40,212 nt of DNA from Hyphomicrobiales bacterium (GCA_030456445.1 JAKDNM010000021.1:1-40212), one strand, 5' to 3'. Numbered from the stretch's first letter, positions 8,337 to 16,402 are shown. Program-made: numbers and translations. Notes: generated by a model from the letters alone, not told the origin.

Positions 8337-9971
8337 GTGCCTGAACAACTCCAGAACGTCGTTGAAAACCTCCGGAGCTTCGGGCCGAGGCGGCTGGCGA
8401 TCCTCGCCGCCGTCGCGGTGCTGGTCATGGCGACCATCGGCCTCTCCTCCTATTACCTGAACAAACCGGCCTACGAGACCCTCTATGTCGGGCTCGACCG
8501 CTCCGACGTGAACCAGATCGGCCTTGTTCTCGGCGAGGCGGGCGTCTCCTTCGACGTGGATGCCAAGGGCACCTCGATCCTGGTGCCGTCCGGCAAGGCG
8601 GCGCGGGCGCGCATGCTTCTGGCCGAGAAGGGCCTGCCGACCAGCGCCAACGCCGGCTACGAGCTTTTCGACAATGTCGGCTCGCTCGGCCTTACTTCCT
8701 TCATGCAGCAGGTGACGCGCGTGCGCGCGCTCGAAGGCGAGATCGCCCGCACCATCCAGTCGATCGACGGCATCAAGTCGGCGCGCGTCCATCTTGTCAT
8801 GCCCGAGCGCGCCAATTTCCGCCGCGAGCAACAGCAGCCGACCGCCTCTGTGATGATCCGCACCTCCGGCATCGACGCCCACCGGACCGCCACATCCATC
8901 CGCTTCCTGGTCGCCGCCGCCGTGCCTGGGCTGAATGCCGACAAGGTTACCGTGCTCGACACATTGGGGACGCTGCTTGCAGCCGGCGACGATCCGGCCA
9001 ACAACACCGCGAACCGCGCCTTCGGCGTCGAGCAGACGGTCGAGAGCGAAATCGAGAGCAACATCAACCGGGCGCTGGCGCCCTATCTCGGCGCCGAGAA
9101 CTTCCGCGCCAGCGTCAAGGCCGCCGTCAACACCGACACCAAGCAGATCGAGGAGACGATTTTCGACCCGGATTCGCGCATCGAGCGCTCGGTGCAGACG
9201 GTGCGCACTAACGACAATTCGAACCGGCAGCAGTCTTCGACGCCGGTTTCGGTGGAACAGAACCTGCCGACCGACCAGCCGGCCGCCGCCACCGAAGGGC
9301 CGAAATCGACCGAGAACCGCGAGCGCAAGGAAGAAACGACCAATTACGAGATCAACTCCAAGAAGATCGCCACCAAGAGCGACGGCTTCTCGATCTCGAA
9401 ACTGTCCATCGCCGTCGTCGTCAACCGCCAGCGCCTTCTCGATATCCTCGGCAAGGACGCAACGGACGACGCGATCGGCGCCCGTATCGCCGAAATCAGG
9501 AAGGTCGTCGCCTCCGCCACCGGCTTCGACGACAAGCGCGGGGACAATATCGATATCGCGGCCGTGGAATTCGTCGATGCGCTCGGCAGCGCGCCGGCCG
9601 AAATGCCGGGCATCCTGGACCGCCTCGGCCAGCACGTGTTCTCGCTCATCAACGCGGCGGCTTTCGTACTGGTCGCCTTCCTGGTGACATGGTTCGGCCT
9701 GAAGCCGCTAGCCGCGGCCCTCGGCAAGCCGGCGCCCGGCGCCCCGCAAAGCTTCGAGGAGGTGCAGCGCCAGCTTCCCGCCGCGGGCGGAGAAGCGCAT
9801 CTCGCCGCCGGCGCGCTCGCCGGCCCCGGCATGGCGACGCCCAACCCGATCGATGAATTGCGCCAGAAGCTGAAGCCCGCGCCACAGGAGCGGCTGGCGC
9901 GCATGATCGATCTCAACGAAGAGCGGACCGCGCATATCCTGCGTAAATGGGCGCACCAGGAGGCCGTCTGA
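8337..9971 (+). CDS. fliF: Flagellar M-ring protein FliF
   Basis: FliF builds the MS ring, the base of the flagellum. The product (544 residues from the GTG at 8337) has an N-terminal membrane segment (RRLAILAAVAVLVMATIGLS), the YscJ/FliF ring domains (YETLYVGLDRSDVNQIGLVL, KGLPTSANAGYELFDNVGSL, ARVHLVMPERANF), a charged region (about 270-340), a second membrane segment (LINAAAFVLVAFLVTWFGL) and the C-terminal FliG-binding helix (RLARMIDLNEERTAHILRKW). The GTG at 8337 has a GGGAG site nine bases upstream; the TTG at 8319 would add six residues and has no ribosome site. In Sinorhizobium fliF heads the cluster beside visN/visR; here it follows flagellin. Confidence 0.95.
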   Translation: MPEQLQNVVENLRSFGPRRLAILAAVAVLVMATIGLSSYYLNKPAYETLYVGLDRSDVNQIGLVLGEAGVSFDVDAKGTSILVPSGKAARARMLLAEKGLPTSANAGYELFDNVGSLGLTSFMQQVTRVRALEGEIARTIQSIDGIKSARVHLVMPERANFRREQQQPTASVMIRTSGIDAHRTATSIRFLVAAAVPGLNADKVTVLDTLGTLLAAGDDPANNTANRAFGVEQTVESEIESNINRALAPYLGAENFRASVKAAVNTDTKQIEETIFDPDSRIERSVQTVRTNDNSNRQQSSTPVSVEQNLPTDQPAAATEGPKSTENRERKEETTNYEINSKKIATKSDGFSISKLSIAVVVNRQRLLDILGKDATDDAIGARIAEIRKVVASATGFDDKRGDNIDIAAVEFVDALGSAPAEMPGILDRLGQHVFSLINAAAFVLVAFLVTWFGLKPLAAALGKPAPGAPQSFEEVQRQLPAAGGEAHLAAGALAGPGMATPNPIDELRQKLKPAPQERLARMIDLNEERTAHILRKWAHQEAV

Positions 9972-10612
9972 TGGCCGCCTACGCGCTGGCCGACATGCTG
10001 GCCGATTTCGGCAAGCGGCCGCAACAGCCACCGCCTGCCATGCCGCATGGAAGCGAGGGACCGTTCGAAGGCGGGGTGCGGGCAAAGCCGGGCAACCCCG
10101 AACCCGACATGGAAGCGCTGCTCGCACAGGAGCGCGCACGGACGGAAAAGACCGTGACGGAAAGGCTCGTGGCCGAGCATGAGGCGGCGCTCGCCGCCCT
10201 GCTGGAAACCCACGCCGCCAGGATTGCCGAAATCGAGCGCCGCCACGGCGAGGAAGCCGGGGCACGCATCGAGGCGGGGCTTGGCGAGATCGAAGCGCGC
10301 GTCGGCGAAATCGTCACCGGCACGGTCGCCCGCATCCTTGGCCCGATCGTAGGCCAGGAGGTGGTGAAGCGCAGCATCGACGAACTGGCTGGTGCGATCG
10401 GAGAGGCGCTGGAAGACGCCGACGCGGTGACGATACGGGTTTCAGGCCCGTCCTCGCTGTTTGCGGCGCTGGCGGAAAAACTGGGCGAGAAATCGAAGCA
10501 CCTGCGTCACCGGGAGACCGACGGCATCGACCTGACGGTCGATGTGAACGGCAGCCTGATCGAGACGCGCCTGACGGAATGGCAAGTGGCCGCGAATGAG
10601 GTCCTCGGATGA
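9971..10612 (+). CDS. FliH-like flagellar assembly protein
   Basis: The 213-residue cytoplasmic product begins at an ATG overlapping the fliF stop by one base. It has a Pro-rich N-terminus, a long charged coiled coil (about 45-115: MEALLAQERARTEKTVTERL, LLETHAARIAEIERRHG) and a C-terminal alpha/beta domain (TVARILGPIVGQEVVKRSID, DAVTIRVSGPSSLFAALAEK, DLTVDVNGSLIETRLTEWQ). This layout matches FliH/SctL, which binds the ATPase FliI and tethers it to the C-ring. FliH is poorly conserved and often unnamed in rhizobia. Position after fliF supports the call, but it rests on architecture and the C-terminal pattern, not on a diagnostic residue. It overlaps motB by four bases. Confidence 0.65.
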   Translation: MAAYALADMLADFGKRPQQPPPAMPHGSEGPFEGGVRAKPGNPEPDMEALLAQERARTEKTVTERLVAEHEAALAALLETHAARIAEIERRHGEEAGARIEAGLGEIEARVGEIVTGTVARILGPIVGQEVVKRSIDELAGAIGEALEDADAVTIRVSGPSSLFAALAEKLGEKSKHLRHRETDGIDLTVDVNGSLIETRLTEWQVAANEVLG

Positions 10613-11985
10613 GCCTCGATGCCGACGGCCTGAAGCATCAGGAGATCATCATCGTCCGCCGCGGCGGATATGACGAGGACGAAGCCCATCACGGCGGCGT
10701 CTGGAAGATCGCGTTTGCCGATTTCATGACGGCGATGATGTGCTTCTTCCTCGTCATGTGGCTGATCAACGCCGCCAACGACCAGACCAAGGCGGCCCTC
10801 GCCAGCTATTTCAATCCCATAAAGCTGGTCGACCGCAACACGTCGCGAAGGGGCATCGACGATCCGACCAAGACGCCGGGTAATCTGAAGCCTTCGGTGG
10901 AGAAGACAGAACAGCCCGACGATGCGCAACCAGCATCCGGCGTCCGATCCGACCCGGTCAGACAGGGGAATTCACCCGGCGAGACGGATACGCGCGGGCA
11001 CTCCGACAAGAACCTGTTCGCGGACCCCTATGCGGTGCTTGCCGAGATCGCCGGCGAGACCGGGACGCCGCAGAACACCAGTGACAAAGGGGACGGGGGC
11101 GCACGTGATTCCGGCCCGGCCACCGGCGCATCGGGCGGACAGACCTATCGCGACCCCTTTGCGCCGAACTTCTGGTCGGAACAGGTCGATGTCCCGCAAA
11201 AAAGCGTCGAAACGGCCCGTTCCGGCTCGGCCGAAAAACGCACGCGCGCCGGCGGCATGGCCGAGGGCGAGAAGGCGGGACGGGGACCGGCCAGCGGGAT
11301 GACCGCCGCCGCCGAGGCTTCGGCCAAGGTGGAGGCCGCGGCCAGAACCGGGCGTGAAGAAGCCGCCCGGTCGGAAAAAATAGAAGCTGCCCGACAGGAG
11401 GCCGCCCAACAGGAGATCGGCCGGAAAGCGCCCGCCCAAACCGGCGCAAAGACCGCCGAAGCAAAGCCGGCTGCCACGGAAGCGGAAAAGCTGGAAAGGA
11501 CGACCGGCGAGGCGGCGAAGGCGGCAGACCGGAAACTGGTCGCCGACATACGCGGCGAACTTGCCGGCAGCTTCCGCAGCAACGACCCGGTCTACAAGGG
11601 CCTGACGGTGACGCAGGCGGACCGGGGCGTCCTCATCTCGGTTAGCGACCAGTCGAATTTCGGCATGTTCGAAATCGGCTCGGCGGTTCCCAACCGCGAT
11701 ACCGTACTCGCCATGGAGAAGATATCGAAGATCCTGAGCACGCATAAAGGCAACATCCGTATCGACGGCCACACCGACGGGCGCCCGTTCAAGAGCGATA
11801 CCTACGACAATTGGCGGCTTTCCACCGCGCGTGCCCAAACCGCCTATTACATGCTGGTGCGTGCAGGCCTGGACGAAAAGCGCGTCATGGAAGTCGCCGG
11901 CTTCGCCGACCGCAAGCTGAAAGTCAAGGACGACCCCTATGCGGACGCGAACCGCCGCATCGAGATCTTGCTGGAGACAAACTAG
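10609..11985 (+). CDS. motB: Flagellar motor stator protein MotB
   Basis: MotB pairs with MotA as the proton-driven stator and anchors it to peptidoglycan. The N-terminus precedes a single membrane helix holding the proton-carrying Asp38 (WKIAFADFMTAMMCFFLVMW). A very long low-complexity linker (about 85-310, rich in Ala, Glu, Lys, Pro) leads to the OmpA-type domain at the end (IRIDGHTDGRPF, NWRLSTARAQTAYYML, DPYADANRRIEILLETN). The 458-residue length is at the upper end for MotB, because of the linker. Its TAG stop is formed by the first bases of the palindromic repeat that follows. Confidence 0.96.
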   Translation: MSLDADGLKHQEIIIVRRGGYDEDEAHHGGVWKIAFADFMTAMMCFFLVMWLINAANDQTKAALASYFNPIKLVDRNTSRRGIDDPTKTPGNLKPSVEKTEQPDDAQPASGVRSDPVRQGNSPGETDTRGHSDKNLFADPYAVLAEIAGETGTPQNTSDKGDGGARDSGPATGASGGQTYRDPFAPNFWSEQVDVPQKSVETARSGSAEKRTRAGGMAEGEKAGRGPASGMTAAAEASAKVEAAARTGREEAARSEKIEAARQEAAQQEIGRKAPAQTGAKTAEAKPAATEAEKLERTTGEAAKAADRKLVADIRGELAGSFRSNDPVYKGLTVTQADRGVLISVSDQSNFGMFEIGSAVPNRDTVLAMEKISKILSTHKGNIRIDGHTDGRPFKSDTYDNWRLSTARAQTAYYMLVRAGLDEKRVMEVAGFADRKLKVKDDPYADANRRIEILLETN

Positions 11986-12058
11986 TGGTTCGTTTCCAAC
12001 ATTTGCATCCCATTTGTATCGAGCGCGAGGCAAATGTTGGAAACAAAAGAACCACTAG
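11982..12058 (+). repeat. Palindromic repeat element 1 (motB end)
   Basis: A 77-bp inverted repeat. The left arm 11982-12006 pairs with the right arm 12030-12058, in blocks of 10 bp (CTAGTGGTTC) and 15 bp (GTTTCCAACATTTGC), with a 4-base AAAA bulge (12045-12048) and a 23-base loop. It starts at CTAG, whose TAG is the motB stop codon, and ends CCACTAG. It is much more AT-rich than its neighbours and has the same termini as element 2. Confidence 0.85.
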
Positions 12059-12071
12059 CAAGTTTATGATT

Positions 12072-12150
12072 CTAGTGGAATTTTTAAATTTGACATTCGA
12101 GCTGGTGGTCCACATCAAGCGGGTATCGAATGTTAAATTCATTCCACTAG
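12072..12150 (+). repeat. Palindromic repeat element 2 (motC start)
   Basis: A 79-bp inverted repeat, 13 bases after element 1. The left arm 12072-12100 and right arm 12126-12150 pair as CTAGTGGAAT plus AATTTGACATTCGA, with one G-U-type mismatch, an asymmetric internal bulge (5 against 1) and a 25-base loop. It shares the CTAGTGG...CCACTAG ends with element 1, but the internal arm sequence is different. The final G of the terminal CTAG is the first base of the GTG that most likely starts motC. No ribosome site is visible just before that GTG. Confidence 0.85.
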
Positions 12151-13415
12151 TGTCGCGGCCGGGCGCATATCCAGCGGCGCTCGCGGTGGCGATCCTGCTT
12201 GCCGCGCCCTTCGTCGGCCGTGCCGACGCGCAGGAAAGATACGATCTGGAGCCTTACCAGATGCTGCGCTCGCTGGAATTGGTGCAGGACCGCATCGCCG
12301 GTGGCGACGAGGCCGCCCTTCCCATGCAGCGCAAGCTCCTGGAGATGATCGACGCGAAACTCCTGGCGACCCCGCCGGCGGGCTTCGACGACCGGCGCAA
12401 TTTCGATGCGCTTCTCGTCTATGCGATCTCGGGCGGCAACCCGGCAACCATAGAGACCGTCGTCTCGCGGCTCGACCTGAAGCCGCCCCGCGCAGCGCTC
12501 GGCGCCGGCATTCTGGGCTATGTGCGTGGCCGCCCGGCGGAGGCGGAAAAGGCGTTGCGCGCGATCGACCCGCTGAAGCAGCCGGTCGAACTCGGCGCCT
12601 ATCTGGCGCTCATCAAGGGATCGGTCGCTGCGGCCGGGGATTCCGCTGCCGCGCTCAAGCTGTTCGACGAAGCCCGCCTGCTCGGGCCCGGATCGCTGGT
12701 CGAGGAAGCGGCGCTCCGCCGCTCCATCATGATCGCGCTCAAGATGCGCGATGCCGGTCTCTTCCTTGGCTATTCGGAGAAATATGTCCGCCGCTTCCTG
12801 CATTCGCCCTATGCCAGCCAGTTCGCCGACGCCTTCGTTATCGGCGTGGTCGACATGCATGAGAGGATAGACCTCGATAACGTCTCCGCGACGCTGAACG
12901 AAATGGATGCCGACCGGCGCAAATTCATCTACCTGCGTCTCGCCCGCAAAAGCGCGATCGACGGACTGGGGCGCCTGACCGCCTTCGCGGCCCGGATGGC
13001 CGGGATTCGCGACGATCCGCATTCGAAGACGAACGACCCGCGCGTGCTGCTCTATTCCAGCATCGCCTCGGTGGCGTCCGGCTCGGCCGGTGCGGTGGCA
13101 ACACAACTGGCGGCGATCGATCGCAACCACTTGAGCGAAAGCGACCAGCGCCTGCTCGACGCCGCCCGCGCCGTGGCCGAGAAGGTCGTCGCCACCCCGA
13201 CCGCGCCGCCCGCTCGCGCGGCAGGCCAGGATGACGCCGGGACGATGAAGACCTCGCCGCCCAGGCCGGATAAGCCAGCCGGTAAGCCAGCCGGCCCGGT
13301 CGCCAACCCGATCGAAGGACCGGACGCGACCGCGATGGAAGCTTCCCAAAATATCGTGGCCGATACGCGCCGGAAACTCGCCGCCATAGACGAACTTCTC
13401 AAGGAGACCGAATGA
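12150..13415 (+). CDS. motC: Periplasmic motility protein MotC
   Basis: MotC is a periplasmic protein of rhizobia that works with MotB in the stator. Starting from the GTG at 12150, the product has 421 residues and a clean signal peptide (GAYPAALAVAILLAAPFVGRADAQ), followed by YDLEPYQMLRSLELVQDRI and a mostly helical repeat-like body, then a Pro/Ala/Lys-rich stretch and the C-terminal helix (NIVADTRRKLAAIDELLKE). The frame stays open upstream through both palindromes. An ATG at 12066 would add 28 residues encoded by repeat DNA ahead of the signal peptide, which seems less likely. Neither start has a good ribosome site. It overlaps fliK by four bases. Confidence 0.88.
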   Translation: MSRPGAYPAALAVAILLAAPFVGRADAQERYDLEPYQMLRSLELVQDRIAGGDEAALPMQRKLLEMIDAKLLATPPAGFDDRRNFDALLVYAISGGNPATIETVVSRLDLKPPRAALGAGILGYVRGRPAEAEKALRAIDPLKQPVELGAYLALIKGSVAAAGDSAAALKLFDEARLLGPGSLVEEAALRRSIMIALKMRDAGLFLGYSEKYVRRFLHSPYASQFADAFVIGVVDMHERIDLDNVSATLNEMDADRRKFIYLRLARKSAIDGLGRLTAFAARMAGIRDDPHSKTNDPRVLLYSSIASVASGSAGAVATQLAAIDRNHLSESDQRLLDAARAVAEKVVATPTAPPARAAGQDDAGTMKTSPPRPDKPAGKPAGPVANPIEGPDATAMEASQNIVADTRRKLAAIDELLKETE

Positions 13416-14932
13416 TGCCGGGCATCGCTATCCAGACGGGCTTCCCCCTCGCCGGCACATCGACCGCTCGCAAGGCTCCGCCGGCATCCGACGACCGCTT
13501 CTCCCATGCATTGCACGAGAGGCCGAAAGCGCCCGTGCAGGCCGACAGGAAACCGGGCGAGGCCCCGAAAGCCGGCGCAGCCGATAACAGCGACGCCACC
13601 CACGAGACCGCTCCCCACGACAACGGCGATGGCGACAAGGTCGGTCAGTCCGCGCATGCGAAGGAGGACCGGCGCGAGGACAAAGACGAAAGCGAAGACG
13701 GAAAAAAGGACAAGGACGGCACCGACGCCGGTACCCTTCCCCCGCATATGATGGCGGAACGGGCGCTTGCCCGGCAATGGTCCGGCTCAGGAGAGGCAGC
13801 CACCGCCAAGGAAGCAGCGGCCGCCGCACCGACCACCGCCAGCGTCCAGGCTCCGTCCACCGGCGCGAACGGAACTGCCCAGCCAGGAGCGGCGGCTCTC
13901 CTGCCGATGCAGGGATTGCCGGCACAGCCACCGGCGGCTGGCCCGGCGGCTGGCAAGGATGGGGGAACCGGAACGGCAGCACCCGTGCAGCCGAACCCGG
14001 CCGGCGTCGATCCGGCGCTGGAGGGTGTCTCCGCCATTGCCACGACGACAGCGGATGCCGGGAAGACCGTGCCCGACAGCACCTCCACCGCCTTGATGGC
14101 GAAGATCGCCGCTTCACACCACGAGACCGGCCCCGGCGGCTCTCCTCAACGAGCAGGCGGTGCGGCTCCCATCTCGGCGCCGGACACGAAACCCGCCGCC
14201 TCGCAAATCCTGCAGGCTTCCGCTGGTCAGGGCTCCGGCAATGCCGACCCCAATGCGGACGGACAGGAAGATGGCGGCAACGACCCGTCGAACAAAGCGG
14301 CACAGAACGCCGCGCAGCCAGCGGCGGGCGCCAAGGGCGACACAGCTGCGACGCCGCTGCCGACCGCGCAGATGGTCCCCTCCTCCGGTAGCGCGGCATC
14401 CTTCGCCGCCACGCTCCAGCAAGGAGGAGCGCTTGCCCGCTATGCCGCGAACGCTGCAGCCGCGCTGGCCGCTGGAACGCCCGTCAATGCGCTTCCCATC
14501 CAATCGCTCAGCATCCAGTTGCGGCCGGTCGAACTCGGCTCGGTCACGGCGCATCTGAAATATGCCGGTAGCGGTCTGACGATCGATATTCAGGTCGAGA
14601 CGCCTGAAGCGCACCGCCGCCTCTCCAACGACAGTTCTGACATCATCAAGTCCCTGCAATCTCTAGGCTTTCAGGTCGATAAAGTGACCGTCCGACAGAC
14701 ATTGGCGCAAACGCAATCGCAGGCGCAGGCGCAGGGTCAGCCAATGGCGCGCGACGGCTCGGCCGGCGGCTTCGCCAACCAGGGCGGCTCGCCCTTTTCC
14801 ATGTCGGGGCAATCGGGGGGCAGTGGACATCGGCAAGGCTCGGAGAGCGGATATGAGAACGCATCGGAACGCGGCATCGACATGGTTCGCGAGACGGCTG
14901 ATCGCGTGTCTCGGCGCGGCGTTTTTATCTAG
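13412..14932 (+). CDS. fliK: Flagellar hook-length control protein FliK (formerly MotD)
   Basis: FliK is the secreted molecular ruler that stops hook growth and switches export to filament substrates. The 506-residue product is mostly disordered: a charged Asp/Lys/Glu segment (about 55-105), then long Ala/Gly/Pro/Thr stretches. The conserved FliK C-terminal domain lies at about 365-435: IQSLSIQLRPVELGSVTAHL, LTIDIQVETPEAHRRL, and IIKSLQSLGFQVDKVTVRQ. A Gln-rich tail follows. The position between motC and the lytic transglycosylase is that of the Sinorhizobium gene once called motD. Its last 80 bases overlap the next gene in another frame. Confidence 0.92.
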   Translation: MMPGIAIQTGFPLAGTSTARKAPPASDDRFSHALHERPKAPVQADRKPGEAPKAGAADNSDATHETAPHDNGDGDKVGQSAHAKEDRREDKDESEDGKKDKDGTDAGTLPPHMMAERALARQWSGSGEAATAKEAAAAAPTTASVQAPSTGANGTAQPGAAALLPMQGLPAQPPAAGPAAGKDGGTGTAAPVQPNPAGVDPALEGVSAIATTTADAGKTVPDSTSTALMAKIAASHHETGPGGSPQRAGGAAPISAPDTKPAASQILQASAGQGSGNADPNADGQEDGGNDPSNKAAQNAAQPAAGAKGDTAATPLPTAQMVPSSGSAASFAATLQQGGALARYAANAAAALAAGTPVNALPIQSLSIQLRPVELGSVTAHLKYAGSGLTIDIQVETPEAHRRLSNDSSDIIKSLQSLGFQVDKVTVRQTLAQTQSQAQAQGQPMARDGSAGGFANQGGSPFSMSGQSGGSGHRQGSESGYENASERGIDMVRETADRVSRRGVFI

Positions 14933-15452
14933 CCTCGCCGTGACGGCAGCCTCAGCCGCGGTCAATCCCTGCGAGACCGAGATCCTGCGTGCATCTTCCG
15001 AGTACGGCGTCCCGGTCGGCATCCTCTATGCCGTCGGCCTTACCGAAACCGGCAAGAAAGGCAGCCTTCAGCCGAACGCCATGAACATCGAGGGCAAGGC
15101 GGTATTCCCGTCGAGCCGCGCCGAGGCGCTGCGCATCTTCGCCAACGCCAAAAGCGGCGGCGCCAAGCTGATCGACCTCGGCTGCATGCAGATCAACCAG
15201 TATTATCACGGCAGCCACTTCGCCAGCATATCCGATATGTTCGACCCCCACCTCAATGTCGATTACGCCGCCCGCTTTCTCATCAAGCTGAAGCAGCGCC
15301 ATATAAGCTGGTCGATGGCGGTTGCCCGTTATCACGCCGGCCCCGACAACGATCCCGCCCAGAAATTCTATGTCTGCCGGGTCATCGCCAACATGGTCGC
15401 CACCGGCTTCGGCAAGTGGACACCAAACGCCAGACGGTTCTGCAACCCCTGA
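14853..15452 (+). CDS. Flagellar-cluster lytic transglycosylase (SLT domain)
   Basis: This exported murein hydrolase probably opens the peptidoglycan for the rod, because FlgJ here lacks a muramidase domain. The 199-residue precursor from the ATG at 14853 (GGAG upstream) has a signal peptide (RRLIACLGAAFLSSLAVTAASAA) and a Slt-like domain: catalytic Glu65 in LYAVGLTETGKKGS, then LIDLGCMQINQYYHG, NVDYAARFLIKLKQRH and MAVARYHAGPDND. An earlier GTG at 14823 would add ten residues but has no ribosome site. The gene overlaps the end of fliK by 80 bases. The same gene type sits between fliK and rem in Sinorhizobium. Confidence 0.88.
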   Translation: MRTHRNAASTWFARRLIACLGAAFLSSLAVTAASAAVNPCETEILRASSEYGVPVGILYAVGLTETGKKGSLQPNAMNIEGKAVFPSSRAEALRIFANAKSGGAKLIDLGCMQINQYYHGSHFASISDMFDPHLNVDYAARFLIKLKQRHISWSMAVARYHAGPDNDPAQKFYVCRVIANMVATGFGKWTPNARRFCNP

Positions 15453-15491
15453 TTGCTTACACGCACCCGCTGGCGAAACCCGCAATTATGG

Positions 15492-15506
15492 TTAACGTCT
15501 CGTTAA
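15492..15506 (+). promoter_or_regulatory. Candidate CtrA box upstream of rem
   Basis: TTAACGTCTCGTTAA is a perfect TTAA-N7-TTAA site, the full consensus for CtrA, the alphaproteobacterial cell-cycle regulator. It is also a 6-bp inverted repeat around TCT. It lies 168 bases before the rem start and overlaps the AAG of the element at 15505-15520. Control of flagellar genes by CtrA is established in Caulobacter; here it is inferred from the motif. Confidence 0.55.
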
Positions 15507-15520
15507 GGACCATCGTCTAG
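15505..15520 (+). promoter_or_regulatory. Flagellar promoter-like element upstream of rem
   Basis: AAG (15505-15507), ten bases, TAG (15518-15520), the same spacing as upstream of fliF and flhA, but without the CGCRC extension. The distance to the start codon (153 bases) implies a long leader, or that the real promoter is elsewhere in the gap 15453-15673. Nothing else stands out in that gap. Confidence 0.35.
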
Positions 15521-15673
15521 CGTTCATGCCGGGTTTGGGGAGTCGCGTCGCACAGCCTGGCGGGCTGGATGATTCCCAAGAAATGACTCGCAAGAACTGA
15601 CGGGTGTCCGGCCTCGCCGGCGACCGCTACCTCTTGCGCCGGGCTATGGAAATATTGATTCGGAGGCGGGCCG

Positions 15674-16342
15674 ATGATCGTGATCGTTGACGAGCGTGAC
15701 CTCGTAAAAGACGGATATCATTCTCTTTTCGACCGCGAAGGCGTGGCGAGCGCCGGTTTCCGGTCGGAAGAATTCGGCGAATGGGTGTCGAGCGCGGCCG
15801 ATGAGGATCTGGAATCCGTACGCGCCGTCCTGATCGGCGAATGCCAGGAAAGCCTCGTATCGCCAAGCGTGATTCGCGGCCGCACCAACGCCCCGGTGAT
15901 CGCGCTAAGCGAACAGCACTCTCTCGAAAGCACCCTCCACTGGTTCGAATCAGGCGTCGACGACGTTATCCGCAAGCCGGTCCATATCCGTGAGATCCTG
16001 GCGCGCATCTCCGCCATCCGCCGCCGCGTGCAGAAAGAGGCGAGCCACACCGAGATCGGCGACATGTGCATCTTCATGGACGGGCGCGATCCGGAGATCG
16101 GCGGCGCGCCCTTCCCGCTGCCGCGCCGCGAGCGCCGCATCCTCGAATTCCTGGCCTCCAACCGCGGCCGGCGCGTGACCAAGACCCAGGTCTTCAACGC
16201 CATTTACGGAATCTTCGACGAAGAGGTCGAGGAGAACGTCGTGGAGAGCCATATCAGCAAGCTGCGCAAGAAACTGCGCGAGCGGCTCGGCTTCGACCCG
16301 ATCGATTCCAAGCGCTTCCTCGGCTACCGGCTGATCGACTGA
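15674..16342 (+). CDS. rem: Flagellar transcriptional activator, OmpR family (Rem/FtcR type)
   Basis: In rhizobia Rem, and in Brucella FtcR, is the activator that turns on flagellar operons. The 222-residue product has a receiver-like domain ([19 protein letters not shown]) with Asp6 and a later Lys ([16 protein letters not shown]). The usual phosphoacceptor strand reads AVLIGECQE, with no Asp. The C-terminus is an OmpR winged helix ([52 protein letters not shown]). No partner kinase is adjacent, so activity is probably set by its amount rather than by phosphorylation. The start has a GGAGGCGGG site nearby. Confidence 0.88.
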   Translation: MIVIVDERDLVKDGYHSLFDREGVASAGFRSEEFGEWVSSAADEDLESVRAVLIGECQESLVSPSVIRGRTNAPVIALSEQHSLESTLHWFESGVDDVIRKPVHIREILARISAIRRRVQKEASHTEIGDMCIFMDGRDPEIGGAPFPLPRRERRILEFLASNRGRRVTKTQVFNAIYGIFDEEVEENVVESHISKLRKKLRERLGFDPIDSKRFLGYRLID

Positions 16343-16370
16343 TGCGCCCGCCGGGGCGGGACAACAGCCT

Positions 16371-16402
16371 CGCGCAAGTCAGAAGCGTTACGCTCCTCGC
16401 CA
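16371..16402 (+). promoter_or_regulatory. Flagellar promoter-like element upstream of flgE
   Basis: CGCGCAAG (16371-16378), ten bases, TAC (16389-16391), followed by GCTCC. It lies 54 bases before the flgE ATG, the same distance as the flhA element from its gene. It suggests that flgE-flgK-flgL-flaF-flbT-flgD-fliQ is transcribed separately from rem. Confidence 0.45.

Noticed and set aside
8217-9635. 472-residue open frame antisense to fliF
   Set aside because: FliF motifs on the other strand are unambiguous; the composition is that of a shadow frame.
11982-12150. Insertion sequence or CRISPR in the motB-motC gap
   Set aside because: No transposase, and only two different palindromes rather than identical repeats with spacers.
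12147-13349. 400-residue open frame antisense to motC
   Set aside because: No motif, no ribosome site, and MotC has a proper signal peptide and operon position.
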